Source: Abelmoschus esculentus
Lineage: Eukaryota; Streptophyta; Magnoliopsida; Malvales; Malvaceae
Length of the DNA: 64,000 bases
Direction of reading: 5' to 3'
Assembly (NCBI GenBank): GCA_035048815.1
Contig: JAUCBN010000026.1
Span: 16,007,001-16,071,000, forward strand
This document shows positions 50,551 to 63,100 of the stretch, piece after piece. The translations under genes were made by a program, and so were the position numbers. Below the pieces are notes generated by a model. That model did no database searches, had not been told where the DNA came from, and saw only the letters and a program-made list of their open reading frames with translations. Each line of letters starts with the position of its first letter. The stretch's first letter is position 1.

Positions 50551-53300
50551 CATATACACACATATGATGACTAAACTATTATTTTAGGTAATATCATCGC
50601 TAATATTACGTTTTCTTGTTTTAGTCACTAATCTATTATTTTTCTCTTATTTTTTGTCACTTAAATTATTCTCGTTTTTATGTTTTTCTATGAGTTTTTA
50701 ACAAGTAGTCAAAATTAGAAGAAAAAAATAATATTGATGATTATTTTACTAAAGTAATAATATGATAATTAAAATAAAAACGAAAATAATTTAGTGATAA
50801 TTAGATAGTTATAAATCATTGTTATAATATTTGATATTTTTTAAATAAAATTAACGATCTTTATTAAAAAATAATTATTATTACTTTTATCGACAATTAG
50901 ATATCGACCTAAAACAAATGAAAAGGAATTACTTGTATATATTTATGTTTATTTGTTTTATTTACTAGTTTTCCAAATATTTTGTCATGGTAGCCTAACA
51001 AGTGCCCTTCCATTTACTTCTTACTACCAGAATACCCCTCAATTGAGAGTTCCTTCTTTGATGTTATTTATTGTATATCATATGCTTTAGTATACAATAT
51101 TCTGAAATATTTTTATATATACGGTGCTGGTGACGTCATTTTTAAATATGGGATACCCCACGATTGTAAGATACTGTCTTCAAAAACAAAGACGCTTATT
51201 ATTATTTGTTCATAATAGAAGAATAAATAAACAAATAAATCACGAGGATATTAACTATGCTGTCACATATGACGTATTTTAGCTTCTATGGATAGGGATG
51301 TTTAAAAATATATAATTTAAATAAATTAATTTGTTAATTCAATCATAAAATTTTAAATATTCTTTTATAAAATTTATTGGGTTGAGTACCCAACTCATAA
51401 TTTCTCGGGTTAGGTCTGGATAATAAAATTTTAAAAATTTTAGATAGTTGAATATTTGATTATCCGTATTTTTTTATTTTTAATTATTTATATATTAAAA
51501 TAATTTAATTTAATTTAATTAATAATAATAATAATAATAATAACTTTTTCTTTTTCTTACTGTTATTGTGATAGTTTTTGTTGTTAGAGAATGTCTATCA
51601 AGTAATTGATTATACCTAGCTTGTTATGAACATTTTAAATTTATTCCGTTTGAAATTGGATTATGCAACTGGTTTTATTTATTTATTTATTTATTCCAAA
51701 GCTATTTTTAATATTGTTTTTATATTATTTGAAAAATAATGAATAATTAACTTTGAGTTTTAACTCCGTTGATATAATAATATTACATCAAGAATTATAT
51801 AAATTTTTATTTATTTGAATAAAAAATTATTAGATAAATCTGACCCACTACGTCATTTATGGTCTGATTCAATAATAATAATTTATCTTATTTTTTAAAA
51901 TAAAATTTTATTTCTTTCTTTTTTAAGACGAATCTTTCAAATCTTTATTACATGTCATCAAATAGATGAATTATAGTATTGAATCACAAGGCTACTTATT
52001 AAACTTTTCATTGTTTTATTTTTTATTAAATAAAAAAATTACTGCATATAATAATCTTGAAATAATTTTAAAATTTATTAAAAAGTTATAGGAAACCAAA
52101 TTCAAAAAAGTACATGAATACTTTATTCATTGTCTCTTTAATTAAATCGTGTGCAAGTGGCCAGCCAATAGAATTTAATATTTTATGTATTTGATGAATT
52201 GTCGAATTCATACTTTAATACAAATAAAATAATATTATTATCATGCATTGGATCAAATTTTAATCGATAGTTATAAAAGTTATATCCCAAAAGTATATTG
52301 CAAGAGTATATCAAATGAAAGAAAAAAATTCACTAATATACCTCACAAATCTGATATTTCATACAGTGTAAAACTCAATTATTTTTATATATTTTAGATC
52401 GTTGAATAAAAATAAATAAATGATTAAAATTATTTTATTATTTTATATATATATATATATAGATTATAATCCACTTGCATACAGTAAAACTCACAGTTTT
52501 ACATATTTTATGATAGATGAATGAAAAAGATAACTGAGATTAACTCCTTAATTTTTTTAAAGTTATAATCTCTCTCTTCCTAAATAACATGTCTAATAGG
52601 ATGTACAACGCCATCATATATATATATATATATATATCCCAAGACCTTCATTTTTCTTTTTGATATAAGATTAATGTTTCTTGTTTCTTTTTGGGCGTTA
52701 CATAAAAAAAGATTATCACTTAAAAAAATTGATAATCTTTTACGTATTACTATTAATCTAAACTATCCATTTCATTCATTTAACGATAAAAAAATATAAA
52801 ATTTAAAAATCGATACTAAATCCGATAAAAAAAAGGGAGTATATAGGTATAAAGTTAAATTATTTGACGTGAAGAAGCCTCATTTTTCTGCAATCATGGT
52901 GGCTGAAGTAACTCATGCTCATCATGTATATCCTCCCAAAGGCAGCTGATCTCAGAGTCTCTGAATCTAAGCTCACTTAATGGTGTTATTGTCTCCGACC
53001 AACAGCATTAAAAACATTGGTTATGCTTAGGTGTGTGCCTACTTCATCCCCTGTTGTGCCAATAATATGCCGAAATAGACATAATAATCATTCAACCAAA
53101 TTGGCTACTCCACTCTTATTTTTCATATCACTCTAAACCAACACTTGAATGCGCCCCAAACAGGGAGACATCAGCATGACAACCCTGCAATTCCTACCTT
53201 TTCAACACTACATTAACCCATACCTTTTGTCTCTATTACTTTACTGATCTTTATTACAACACTGTATTAGTGTAATGACTAATTAGTAATTACTCCCCCC

Positions 53301-53421
53301 CTTCACCTCTCCTTCTATTTATACACCCTTTTTCTCAAACCCCATGTCTCATCTCCATTCAAAACAAGACATTCTAGTCTTCTAACCAGGCTTGTCTGTT
53401 GTTTTTTTTGGTCTGTAAACC
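53301..53421 (+). promoter_or_regulatory. WOX3 core promoter and leader
   Basis: CTATTTATAC at about 53315-53324 is a plausible TATA box about 100 bases before the ATG. TGTCTC (53345-53350) matches the auxin response element core. TAATTAGTAATTA at 53279-53291 is a homeodomain-type AT-rich site just upstream. Function is inferred from motifs only. Confidence 0.4.
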
Positions 53422-54470
53422 ATGTCTCCTGCTGGGGCTACTAGGTGGTGTCCAACACCGGAACAGGTTATGATATTAGAAGAGATGTATAGGAGTGGGA
53501 TTAAAACCCCGAATGCTTCTCAAATCCAGAAAATAACTTCCCATCTGTCTTTCTATGGCAAGATTGAAGGGAAGAATGTGTTTTACTGGTTCCAAAACCA
53601 TAAGGCGAGGGAGAGACAGAAGCTTAGAAGGAAACTTAGCAAGCAACTTCAGTTACAGCAGCAACTTTATCATCACCATAATAACCAACATTTTCTTCAA
53701 TACTTTGATTCTCTGGCATCTCCTGCTTTTCAACATCTTTCATATTATAACTCACCCGGTCCTTTCCCTCAGGTAATATATATATATATATATATATATA
53801 CATAATGTGTTAAAAATTATTATTATTTATTGTTCCACTGGTTTTCGTTTTCATTTATTTCCCTTCCAAATTCCAATGTTAGTTAGAATCCTTTTCCTCG
53901 ACTTCACCTTTCCTAGCATGTGAAACCCTTTCCAAACAGTTAAAACTACCAAAAGGAGAGTACATGCATGCATGTATGTATGTATAAAATGTGAAAGTTA
54001 TGATTTATGTAGGGTTTTCTTATAAGGTTTATAAGATATATTGGACATGGCTACATGCATGTATATGTCATCCACATGACACGATTGTTTTTATACATTA
54101 ATATATACATATATTCTGGTTTTCATTTATTCTTTTTTACCATGGGTTGCAGGTAGGGGTTCATGAGGATGCAGCAAAGCAGCAGCTGATGAACTACACG
54201 TGGAAGTTGGATGTACCTGACAGATCAGACATTGATAAGTCCATGACGAAGATGTACGGTGGTGATTGGTTGATGATGGTTGGTTTGAGTCCCTCTTTAT
54301 CATCATCACCGCCGTGCTACTTCACCACCAGACCACCCCTTAAAACCCTTGAACTTTTCCCAGTCAGTGCCACCAGTCTCAAGGAAGAGTGCAACAACAA
54401 CAGCTCTCACTGTAATATCACCACTAATAACTCTACTACAACACCTAAAATTGCCTTAACTCTCCCTTAA
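53422..54470 (+). CDS. WOX3: WUSCHEL-related homeobox 3 (PRESSED FLOWER)
   Basis: Two exons, 53422-53772 and 54153-54470, encode 222 residues. The N-terminus [20 protein letters not shown] leads straight into the WOX homeodomain (about 5-68), with [21 protein letters not shown] Gln/His-rich linker follows. The WUS box TLELFP is at residues 182-187. The short N-terminus and the [15 protein letters not shown] start are specific to WOX3/PRS. In this family the product is a nuclear repressor promoting lateral-domain and margin growth of leaves and floral organs. The gene sits next to a kinesin-5 gene, as PRS does in Arabidopsis. Confidence 0.95.
53775..53801. repeat. (TA)n microsatellite at the WOX3 splice donor
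   Basis: About 13 TA units start three bases after the donor GT at 53773-53774, so the intron's 5' end is GTAATATATATA. Confidence 0.9.
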
Positions 54471-55314
54471 ACCACCCAAGAGAAAAACCAAACCTCTTTT
54501 TCCTTCTGTCTGAAGCCTAGGTTGTAACTTGTAGCTTGTAACAGTAGGTTCCTAATTCCTATGTCTTCGTTTTTTTAATAAGATCTGGATGTAATCTCCC
54601 TTTATTTTTTTTCTGGTTTTCTTGGATTTCTGCAATGTATCTGTTGTACTAGTACTGTTATATTTCAACTATGAATTTGCACTGTGTATTTTTTTTTCTA
54701 TGGCTTGAAAAATGTTTTTTTTACATTGTTAATTTCTTCAAATCTTACAAGCTTGTCTTTTGTGTATCTTTAAGCTGTCATATTTGCAAACACAATATCA
54801 GTCCTTGATGTTTTGTTCAAAAAAATATCAGTCCTTGATGGACATCTAGTCACATAGAAAACAGCCTTTTTTAAACATTTTTTTACTGAATTTGGATCTT
54901 TCAGACAAGTCAATCAATTCATAAAAAAAATCACATGAAGAGAACCCTTTTTCCTATGGAACACCCCCCTACAAACTAAAAACATACATTATTTTTTATT
55001 GCCCTCTCAGTTCCTAAGCTTAGTCAAGATTTACGTATATAATATCTCGAATTTAAAATATATTTAGGTGATAATAATTTATTTAATGGAACAAAAGGAA
55101 AGAGAAGTAAAAAACCTTTAAAGGCTATATATCTAAGCAGACCACTAGGCTTTATTATTGTCAGTTAAGAACTGGTAAAAAGTCTTTGACACACAAGCAT
55201 GAATGTATAGTTATATAAAAAGTTTAAGATATTATTTAAAAAAAATTGAAGTTTGAATCTTGTTTCACAAAGAATCTGACATTAAAAATGTTTTAACTTA
55301 GACCCTTAATACAT

Positions 55315-55578
55315 GAGCGATTATTCTATGGATCGATTCTATCACGTCATTCATAGTCTCTAATTATTAAAAATTTGTTAATTATTTTTTATTTATTATA
55401 TCATTTTTTTCTTTCCTAATTAATCTCTATTTAACCACTCACTACCTATTTATATGTAAATAAAAAAATGAAGATTCACTCGTAAAAATGATATAAAAAT
55501 ATATAAATTAATTGATAAATTTTTAATGATTAAGACCATAAATAACGTGGTAAAATCGATCCATAAAATAATTTCTCC
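55315..55578. mobile_element. Family C MITE with perfect 9-bp target duplication
   Basis: The left arm starts GAGCGATTATTCTATGGATC and contains CACGTCATTCATAGTCTC. The right arm in reverse complement starts GGAGAAATTATTTTATGGAT and contains CACGTTATTTATGGTCTT. It is flanked by TTAATACAT at 55306-55314 and 55579-55587. No coding capacity. The 9-bp duplication suggests Mutator-type mobilisation. Confidence 0.85.
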
Positions 55579-56480
55579 TTAATACATAGAGGTATAGGTT
55601 AGTTGTTCATAAATTGCTGAAATCTGTTTTTTTAATATAATTTGTAAATGAATAAATCACATGAGTTTTTAAACTTGCCCCATAGTATATTTTAAAATGT
55701 AAAAAAAGGTACATGTGACAAATTTTTAAAGATGTTATAGGGTTTAATTTTTTTAACTATTGATTTCTGATCTTTTGGTCGATTAATTCAAATTGAATAC
55801 AAGTCTATTAACAGAGAGATTTTTTCAATTTAGTTTTCTTTACTCATAATGTTAGTATTCAAACCTCTGACTTAAGGATATAGGATTTAATCTTTGATTA
55901 CACATAATTAAGAGTTCAGAAACCTTCCTAACGGATCACATAGTCATCGTGTCTTGTTGTGTTATATATTTTTTCTCTTCCGATTAGGTTTAGAATTTTT
56001 TTAATAAGGCACAAAAATAAAATTAGAAAAAATTAAATTATGACTAAACCGAAATACATTCAATCAATTTAATTCTTTTTTTTAACATATTTTATTCGTG
56101 TGTTTTGAAATCAGAACCAGACCCAAAGAAGCTAACAAAGATCACGACTTAAATAATTAAAATCGAGTTTAATCTCTTCAAAGTTTAAAGATTTTAAGCT
56201 TAGATAACGATAAAAATTACATTTTAACCTCCTAAACAATAAAAAAAAACAATTTAATCCATTTTAAATTTAAAAATAATGATACAATTTTATTTCAATT
56301 CTTTACAAATTTATAATTCGATCCATTTATCGAACAACACTTTTAACTCGAGTAGTGATTTTTTAGTTCATAATTAATATTTACTTCAATGTTAGTGCAT
56401 ACTATTTATATTACTAAGTAGTAATGCAGATTTTTTACTCAATAATTATAGTAACTAAGGATATAGGAACCCAACAGCTG

Positions 56481-56691
56481 GAAAAATTATATGGTGAACC
56501 CTGTTCACCACGTCATCCATGGTCTCAAGCAATCAGGATCGTTGATTTTAATATTTTTCCAAGTGAATCATCACCTCTTTACTACATGGACTTAGTGGAT
56601 GAATAATTATTAGATGGTTATTTAAAAATCAACGATCCTGATTGCTTGGACCATAGATGATGTGGTGAACAGGGTTCACTATATAATCCCT
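56481..56691. mobile_element. Family C MITE with perfect 10-bp target duplication
   Basis: Near-perfect inverted repeat of 211 bp: both arms carry ATTATAT-GTGAACCCTG, then TTCACCAC-TCATC and AAGCAATCAGGATCGTTGAT. It is flanked by CCAACAGCTG at 56471-56480 and 56692-56701. High arm identity and the intact duplication make it the youngest-looking element in the window. Confidence 0.88.
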
Positions 56692-58804
56692 CCAACAGCT
56701 GTGAATTATGTCTGATTGTGATAACGTGAAAAGCATGCACAGTATTTACTATGCTACACGTACAAGATTATTTGTGTCTAAACACATTTTTTAAGCCTAT
56801 CGAATCCATCTCATATTACTAGGACGTGTACTGGTAAAAAACACAAGTGGAGACAAATGTAATAATAACAACATGCATAAAGTTAATGTAATATGTCAAC
56901 TTTAGGGACAAAAGATGTAAGTCCGGTCGATATAATTGAATTACAATGTAAAAGAAAGCAAGCAACGTAATAAAAACACACAATAATAGTAATAATAATT
57001 ATAACATTGCATTAAAATCTTGGCCAAAACTACGTTAGGAACACTGTAGGTTGATGATGCAGAGAGGGAGGTACATCGAAAAGAAGGGGTAATCGTTTTT
57101 TTTTCGAAGAATTTTTTTATTTTAAAAAAATATTTTTATATAAATTTAACGTCTACTTTTAAATATTTATGTTTTATCCTTTAACCTTAAATCCTGACTC
57201 TATTTTTATAGGTAAAGCTTTAATATCACTCTTTGCTGACACTTATAACCCCAAATAGAGGATTAAATTTTTTTTATCGATTCAATTTGATTAAACTCGA
57301 TTATTTATTTTTAATATATAATTTAAATATGGATTAATTAAATTATTTAAATTTGTAATATTTTATTCGAATTTTATACCCTAATAAATTTACAAAGAAA
57401 TAGTGTGTTATAAATGCGTTGGTAGGCCATGTTCATCCGTAAGGTGCACTGTAATATCACTCTCTGCTGACCTATGAACCATTTAACACTATCATTTGCT
57501 GTCGTCAGCCGATGTATGCATCTTTTCAGAGCCCTTGTCCCGCAAATCTTACAACCATGCTTTGTCCTTCGGAACATACAAATGGACCTTGGTGCAGTTA
57601 AATTATTAAGTGTCTCAGATTAGGGTATAAAGAGTTAAAGGATTGCCTGAATAATATTGGGATTCTTTTCTGATGGGGTGATTCCTATGATTAAAAATTA
57701 CACTGTACCTGCATCTAGTTACAGGCCAAGAAGACTAGTTACTCACCTGCATCAAATTCCTTCAACTGTTTGGTAGGGGATCTGTAAATAAATTTATTTA
57801 TTTTAATCTTTTACTTTTTACTAGATACTCGACTAGATTTGTTCGAGAGTTGGGAGACGAGGTTTTTTTATGTCACTCAAGTTTAATTTGGTCATTGTTT
57901 GTAGGGATATAAATGAGTTGGTATGAATGGGGAGTAACTCGAGTTTAATTTGATCAAAGTTTGATTAAAGCTTGAAATTGGTTTAGATTTTTAACGAACT
58001 GAGCTGAAGTACTCAATATTTGGCTTGAAAAGATTTCAAGCTACTCGAAAATATAATATTATTAAAAGTTTAAATAACAATAATTATATAATTATTGTTG
58101 TTGTTCAGTAAATACACTAAATTATTATTATGGTGATGATGATTGTAAATGACTGAAGAGACAAATTACGAGTTGTTTGAGTTTGACTGAGACAATATTA
58201 GACTTGATTGGGTTTATCTTAAGCTTGGATTCAAATTTTTTAACGAATTGAGTCGAACCAAATATTATTAGATTCATCTCAAACTAAAACTCGACTCAAA
58301 TTATTAGCAAACCAAATTAATCTCAACACTAATTAGGTTTGATTCGGACATACAAGTCATGTTTAAGTTTGGACTTGGGAAAACAAAATTTTAAATCTAA
58401 CTTGACCCATAAATATTTAAAGATTCCTCCTTTAACATGTAAATATCATTGTATGATCGAAATAATTCCGGACTTTAAACAGAGACGAAGTAGAAAATTA
58501 TAATCTAATCAATTTAAAGAAAAACTATAATCAAACGGACTGTCGATTTGGCCAGTTAATCAATTTATTAAAAGAACGAGAATTATTGATGGGTTTTATT
58601 ATTTTAGAATTTCATTATGTTTGTCAGATATTAATAGATTCGGGTTTAGAAAATATTATAATTTGGGTTTGGGTTTAAAATAATGGGTGTACTCTACTTG
58701 GGTCCGTAGAAAAATATAATGGATTTGGGTTAAAGAATATAATCGATGGGTTTTATTTTTTTATAATTTCATTATGTTCATCATACTTTTTTATATTTTT
58801 TAAA

Positions 58805-59351
58805 GGTTTAAGGACCGAAGAAGCTTTTGAACTTTTAAAAAAATTCATTTAAGTCATTAAATTTTTTCACTCAATTAAGCTCTTAAATCAAGAAATTGAA
58901 TTAATTAAGTTCTTGAATTAAGAAATTGAATCAATTAAACCCTTTGATCAATTTTGATCATTAAATTTAAATAATTTTTTATCTACTTTTATAGTGCAAC
59001 ATGCCACAGTGTTGTCACTTTAATATTTTTCAAAATTTTTATTGTATTTTAAAAATTCTTTAAATATTTTAAAATAACTTATAAAATTTATAAAAAATGT
59101 TTTTTAATTTTTTTTTTTTGTAAATGTAACATGATAGAATAGTACTGTATCATGTGTCAATAATACTTGAAGAAAAAAATTATCAAGATTTAATAGTCAA
59201 AATTGATCAAAGGGCTTAATTGATTTAATTTCTTGTTTCAATGGCTTAATTGGTTAATTTTTTTGGTTCAAAGACTTAATTGAGTGAAAAAAATTCAAAG
59301 ACTTAATTGATTTATTGTCAAAAGTTTAAGTGCTTCTTAGACCCTTAAACC
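58805..59351. mobile_element. Inverted-repeat MITE, family D
   Basis: 547 bp with arms of roughly 170 bp. The left starts GGTTTAAGGACCGAAGAAGC; the right in reverse complement starts GGTTTAAGGGTCTAAGAAGC. Both arms carry TCACTCAATTAAG and CCCTTTGATCAATTTTGA. Flanks TTTTTTAAA (58796-58804) and TTTTTTCAA (59352-59360) match at 8 of 9. No coding capacity. Confidence 0.78.
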
Positions 59352-60120
59352 TTTTTTCAATAATATAATTTAAAAACATTCATCTACATAAAATTATATA
59401 TAATTATTTACCCATTTATCCATGATGACTCTTGAAAATTAATAATATAAAAGTATCAATATTTTTCTTAAAATTAATATATTATATTATTATTATTATA
59501 AAATATACTAATTGTAATAATATATTTATGAAAGTGTATTAGTTATAACATAAGTTAATTACATTAATATTACCTTACAATTTTTTGACAATTTATATTA
59601 ATCATGATATAGTTTTAATATTATTTTTGTCAATAATATTAAAACTCTTTAACTTGATTTAGTGGTTAGGTGTTTGACTACACCTAAGGTACCCAAGACC
59701 TAACTCTCTCATTGTCTTTGTATCTTATACTTTCCTCACTTTTCCACGAATAAAATGATGACACGTGTTGTTATTTTATTAGATAATATTAATGTATTAA
59801 ATAAAAATAAATAAACGAACCAAGTTAATCATCAAACTATATGTTTTAAAACAAAACATATAACTAACAATGGAGTATGTTTAAAATCTATGAGATGAGA
59901 ATATAAACGGAAGGAAATAGTTTTCACCAAATATGAACTAAATAGAGGTTAAATAAATAAATAAATACCTCTGTTTTAGTATCATAGTGCATGTTGAATT
60001 CTTTCAGCAAGCAATGAATGGAAGATGAGAGGCAGGAGACGTTTCGGCCACACGTATTCCGGTTCCGTATCTGCACACTGTACACACTTTTCATCTGTTT
60101 TGGACTACACCATTCACTTT

Positions 60121-63100
60121 TTAGTTGATAGCAGTGAGTAGAAGTCTGGAATCTCTCAGTGGTTGGGATTGAGATTGGGGAGATGTTGATGCTGCTCCGC
60201 ATTCATCCAATGCATGTTTTATATATACATTGGGAAATTTAGCTGTTTTTGTTTCCCAAAGCAGTTTCAATAATTCCTCGAATGGAGGAGTTTTGAGTTC
60301 CTCGATCGACGACATGCTCGGTAGGTTAAATGCCCTCTTCCTCGGTGTTGAACACGATGGCTTGTCCAACTGCGATTATGAGTTACCAACCAAAATGAAG
60401 AAAAAAAGGGTCTAATGAAATTTAAAAGCTCTATACTTTTGCCGGTTTCTAAAGTCTTACCATGTATTCCTCCTCCAGACATTTCCCTGCATTCTATGAT
60501 TTCTACTGTCTTGTGGTAGTGACCACCCTTCAGTTCCATCAATTCCTCACAACAAGGAGTGATCATGGAATTCATGTTCCCACATGCTTCATGGTCGAGT
60601 TGTAATGAATCTACCAGCATTTTTGTTCATCGTTTTTTTTATTCGAATAAGAATTAACAAATCTAGTTGGATATCTTGTATTCATTTAGTTTTGAGAATT
60701 TAGATACTTACGATCAATGGATGTTAGGCAACTGTTGTTTGCAGTGTCTACATCTGCAAGAGCATTGGACACAGCACCGGAAAATTGATCTCGGAGAATC
60801 TTGTTGGCTTCCATTCCTCCCCTAAATTGAATTAAGCTAACAGAAATCAGTGATCTATGTCTGAAATTTTCTAAAACGCTTTTGAGGAAATAAAACTTAC
60901 ATAACAATCGAATCCACGGAATCTACATTTCTCTTTTCTAAACTGAGAAGGGATTCCTGAGCATTCCTCCATTGCTGACCACTCATCTTTGCTTTCTTCA
61001 TACTGAAACAAGAATTTTGTAGGATGTTCATTGTCCAGGGCATACTATAAGCATAACATTCGAAGCAGAAAATAGATGCCAGGAAAGAAAAAACAAAAGA
61101 CAACGTATACTACAACTCCTTCTTGAATGCTTATTGTGTGGGGATAATACCAAAACAAGGAATCGTTTATTTGTGAATGCCAATTTTCAAAGCACCAGTG
61201 GAGGCTTATTACTGGAGCTACTAAAACCCAAGCATACTCCAGATTCAGCTATAAGGAGCTCAACGGTAGAGAAATAAACCATATGTTTTTTCGTCTTGCC
61301 TAGAACTTGTATAGTTACATGATTCGGCAGGAATACAATCAAATACTTCAGGAAAGAATGGCTTGATTTGCGGTGGAGCTTTTTTGGTCGACCACTTAAT
61401 GCATTTTTCATTGTTGATTGGGCAATGTAGTATGACTAAGTACCCTATGAGAGTGGATTGGGTTTGTAGCCACTGTCGAGCTTTGCCTGCTTTAGATATA
61501 TAAGATTTTACTTATCCAAAAGAAAACAGAAGAAAAGAAAAAACAACCCATACCAGTTTTGAAGAAACTCTTGCATATCTTTCTTTCTGTTTTCTACAGA
61601 AGAAGCATCTTCAATGTAGTGGGATTCTGTGCTTTCCATGTGAACATTCCATTCCGTTTTAACAACAGTAGTGGACTCTTGCATGGTAGACATTTCTTTC
61701 TGCAGCTCACTTGTTTTGCAGGACGCATTATCCCGGAGATCATGGACTGCCATTTGGACCTGAAAAGAAAAAAAAAGAATTTATTCCCAAAATAGTTATC
61801 AGGCACATCAAGAAGCACAGCTCATGAGAACGTTGAAATTAGAAGTCATATATATAGTTACCAGTTTTTTCTTCCTAGCACTTGGACCTGCAAGCAGTTC
61901 TGCCACTTTTTGTAGTAATTGCTCCTCTTCATTAGCGGCACATTCCTACATGTATTATAGATTTGAATTGAACTTAATGGTCACCAGCTTTAAGAAAAGC
62001 ACATTTGTCTGAATTAGAACTATTAAGTACCTCAAACTTCTTTTCAAATTCAAACAAGTTGTCGTCATTCATCATTTGTGCTTCTTTGACAATTTTGGTC
62101 AGCTTGGATGCATGCATGTCTAAAGTATCAAAGAAATTCACTGTTATTTTAGAGATTGACCTTGCATTGTCTACAGCCCTGGAGTGAGCCTGTAGATGAA
62201 ATAGAAAGAAGTGAGTCCACTACCAACAACTCTCAATTACTGATTAGCTGAGTCACAAAGCAAAAATGTTATGAACCTCATGCTGTTGTCGTGCAAATGC
62301 AGTTAGCTTCTTCTCTTGATTGTATTGACTACTTTGAAGGCCATTGAGTAATGCTTCAGCTTCGGAGGTAATTCCTTTGAACAACTGAACCATATAAATA
62401 ACATTATAAGCAGAAGTAGAAAAGAAAGGTTCACTATAAAACTTAACTATCCGAATACAGCTTACATCTTCCAGGTCATGCGAGTGCTTAAAAACTTCAG
62501 AATTTAGATCACCTGAAGTTGATAAGAAATTTCCATTAAGTTTTGAGGCTATATTGTCCAAAGCTTTGATGCTCAAACCATACATGTTCTTCAATTTCCC
62601 TAACCTTCCTCGAAGTTCTTCTGTAGCCTGTAGTTATACAAAGGATAAGCTATTAGAGGCTGTCAACGAGTCGGTCAATATGTTCAAACATGCTATTGAA
62701 ACCATACCTCTGACTTTGTCGATACAAAGGAATGTATATCTTCCTCCATGTGTTTGAGTTGCTGCTCTTGTTGAGTCACAGAAGCTGCCACAGTCTTGTG
62801 CAAGATATCAAACTGCATGGTCAACTGGGACTGGAACTTTCGGATAAGTTCTTTGTTTCCATCCTCAATTTTATCCTTCCTTTCTGAAAACCGAACAGCA
62901 TTCGAAAAACAAAACCATTAGGGAGCAAGTCAATCTATAACAATGTTTTCTGAAGGATACTAACCGATCTTGGCAAACAAATCTGAGACATCTGATGCTG
63001 CATTTTCGAGCTCTGCCCGGAGTTCAAAAGCACGATCAACAAGTGTTTTCTCTGAAAGTTATGCAATGGCCATATTTAGTTTCAGAAACATATTAAATAA

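Larger units (their letters stand above)
37596..53300. other. Gene desert upstream of WOX3 (about 15.8 kb)
   Basis: I found no convincing gene between the lysine-rich gene and WOX3. The contents are the probable 3' UTR and flank of the first gene (to about 38900), a small MITE at 43101, telomere-like tracts near 42420-42600, 45740-45880 and 50370-50540, a perfect 54-bp tandem duplication at 48399, (TA)n runs near 40698, 52447 and 52617, (AAT)n near 51520, and AT-rich DNA. Several less AT-rich islands (about 39640-41000, 44870-45300, 52880-53300) could be regulatory, or carry non-coding transcripts, but nothing in the sequence proves it. Confidence 0.5.
54471..60120. other. Intergenic between WOX3 and kinesin-5, MITE-rich
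   Basis: WOX3 3' UTR to about 54770, then AT-rich DNA with three well-defined MITEs (55315, 56481, 58805), a decayed relative of the 43101 element near 57060-57200, and TCGAGT-rich hAT-like debris at 57900-58330. No gene recognised. Confidence 0.5.

Noticed and set aside
61187..61411. 74-codon minus-strand frame inside a kinesin-5 intron
   Set aside because: It lies between exons 61554 and 61002, which join in phase without it. I could not match it to a transposon protein.
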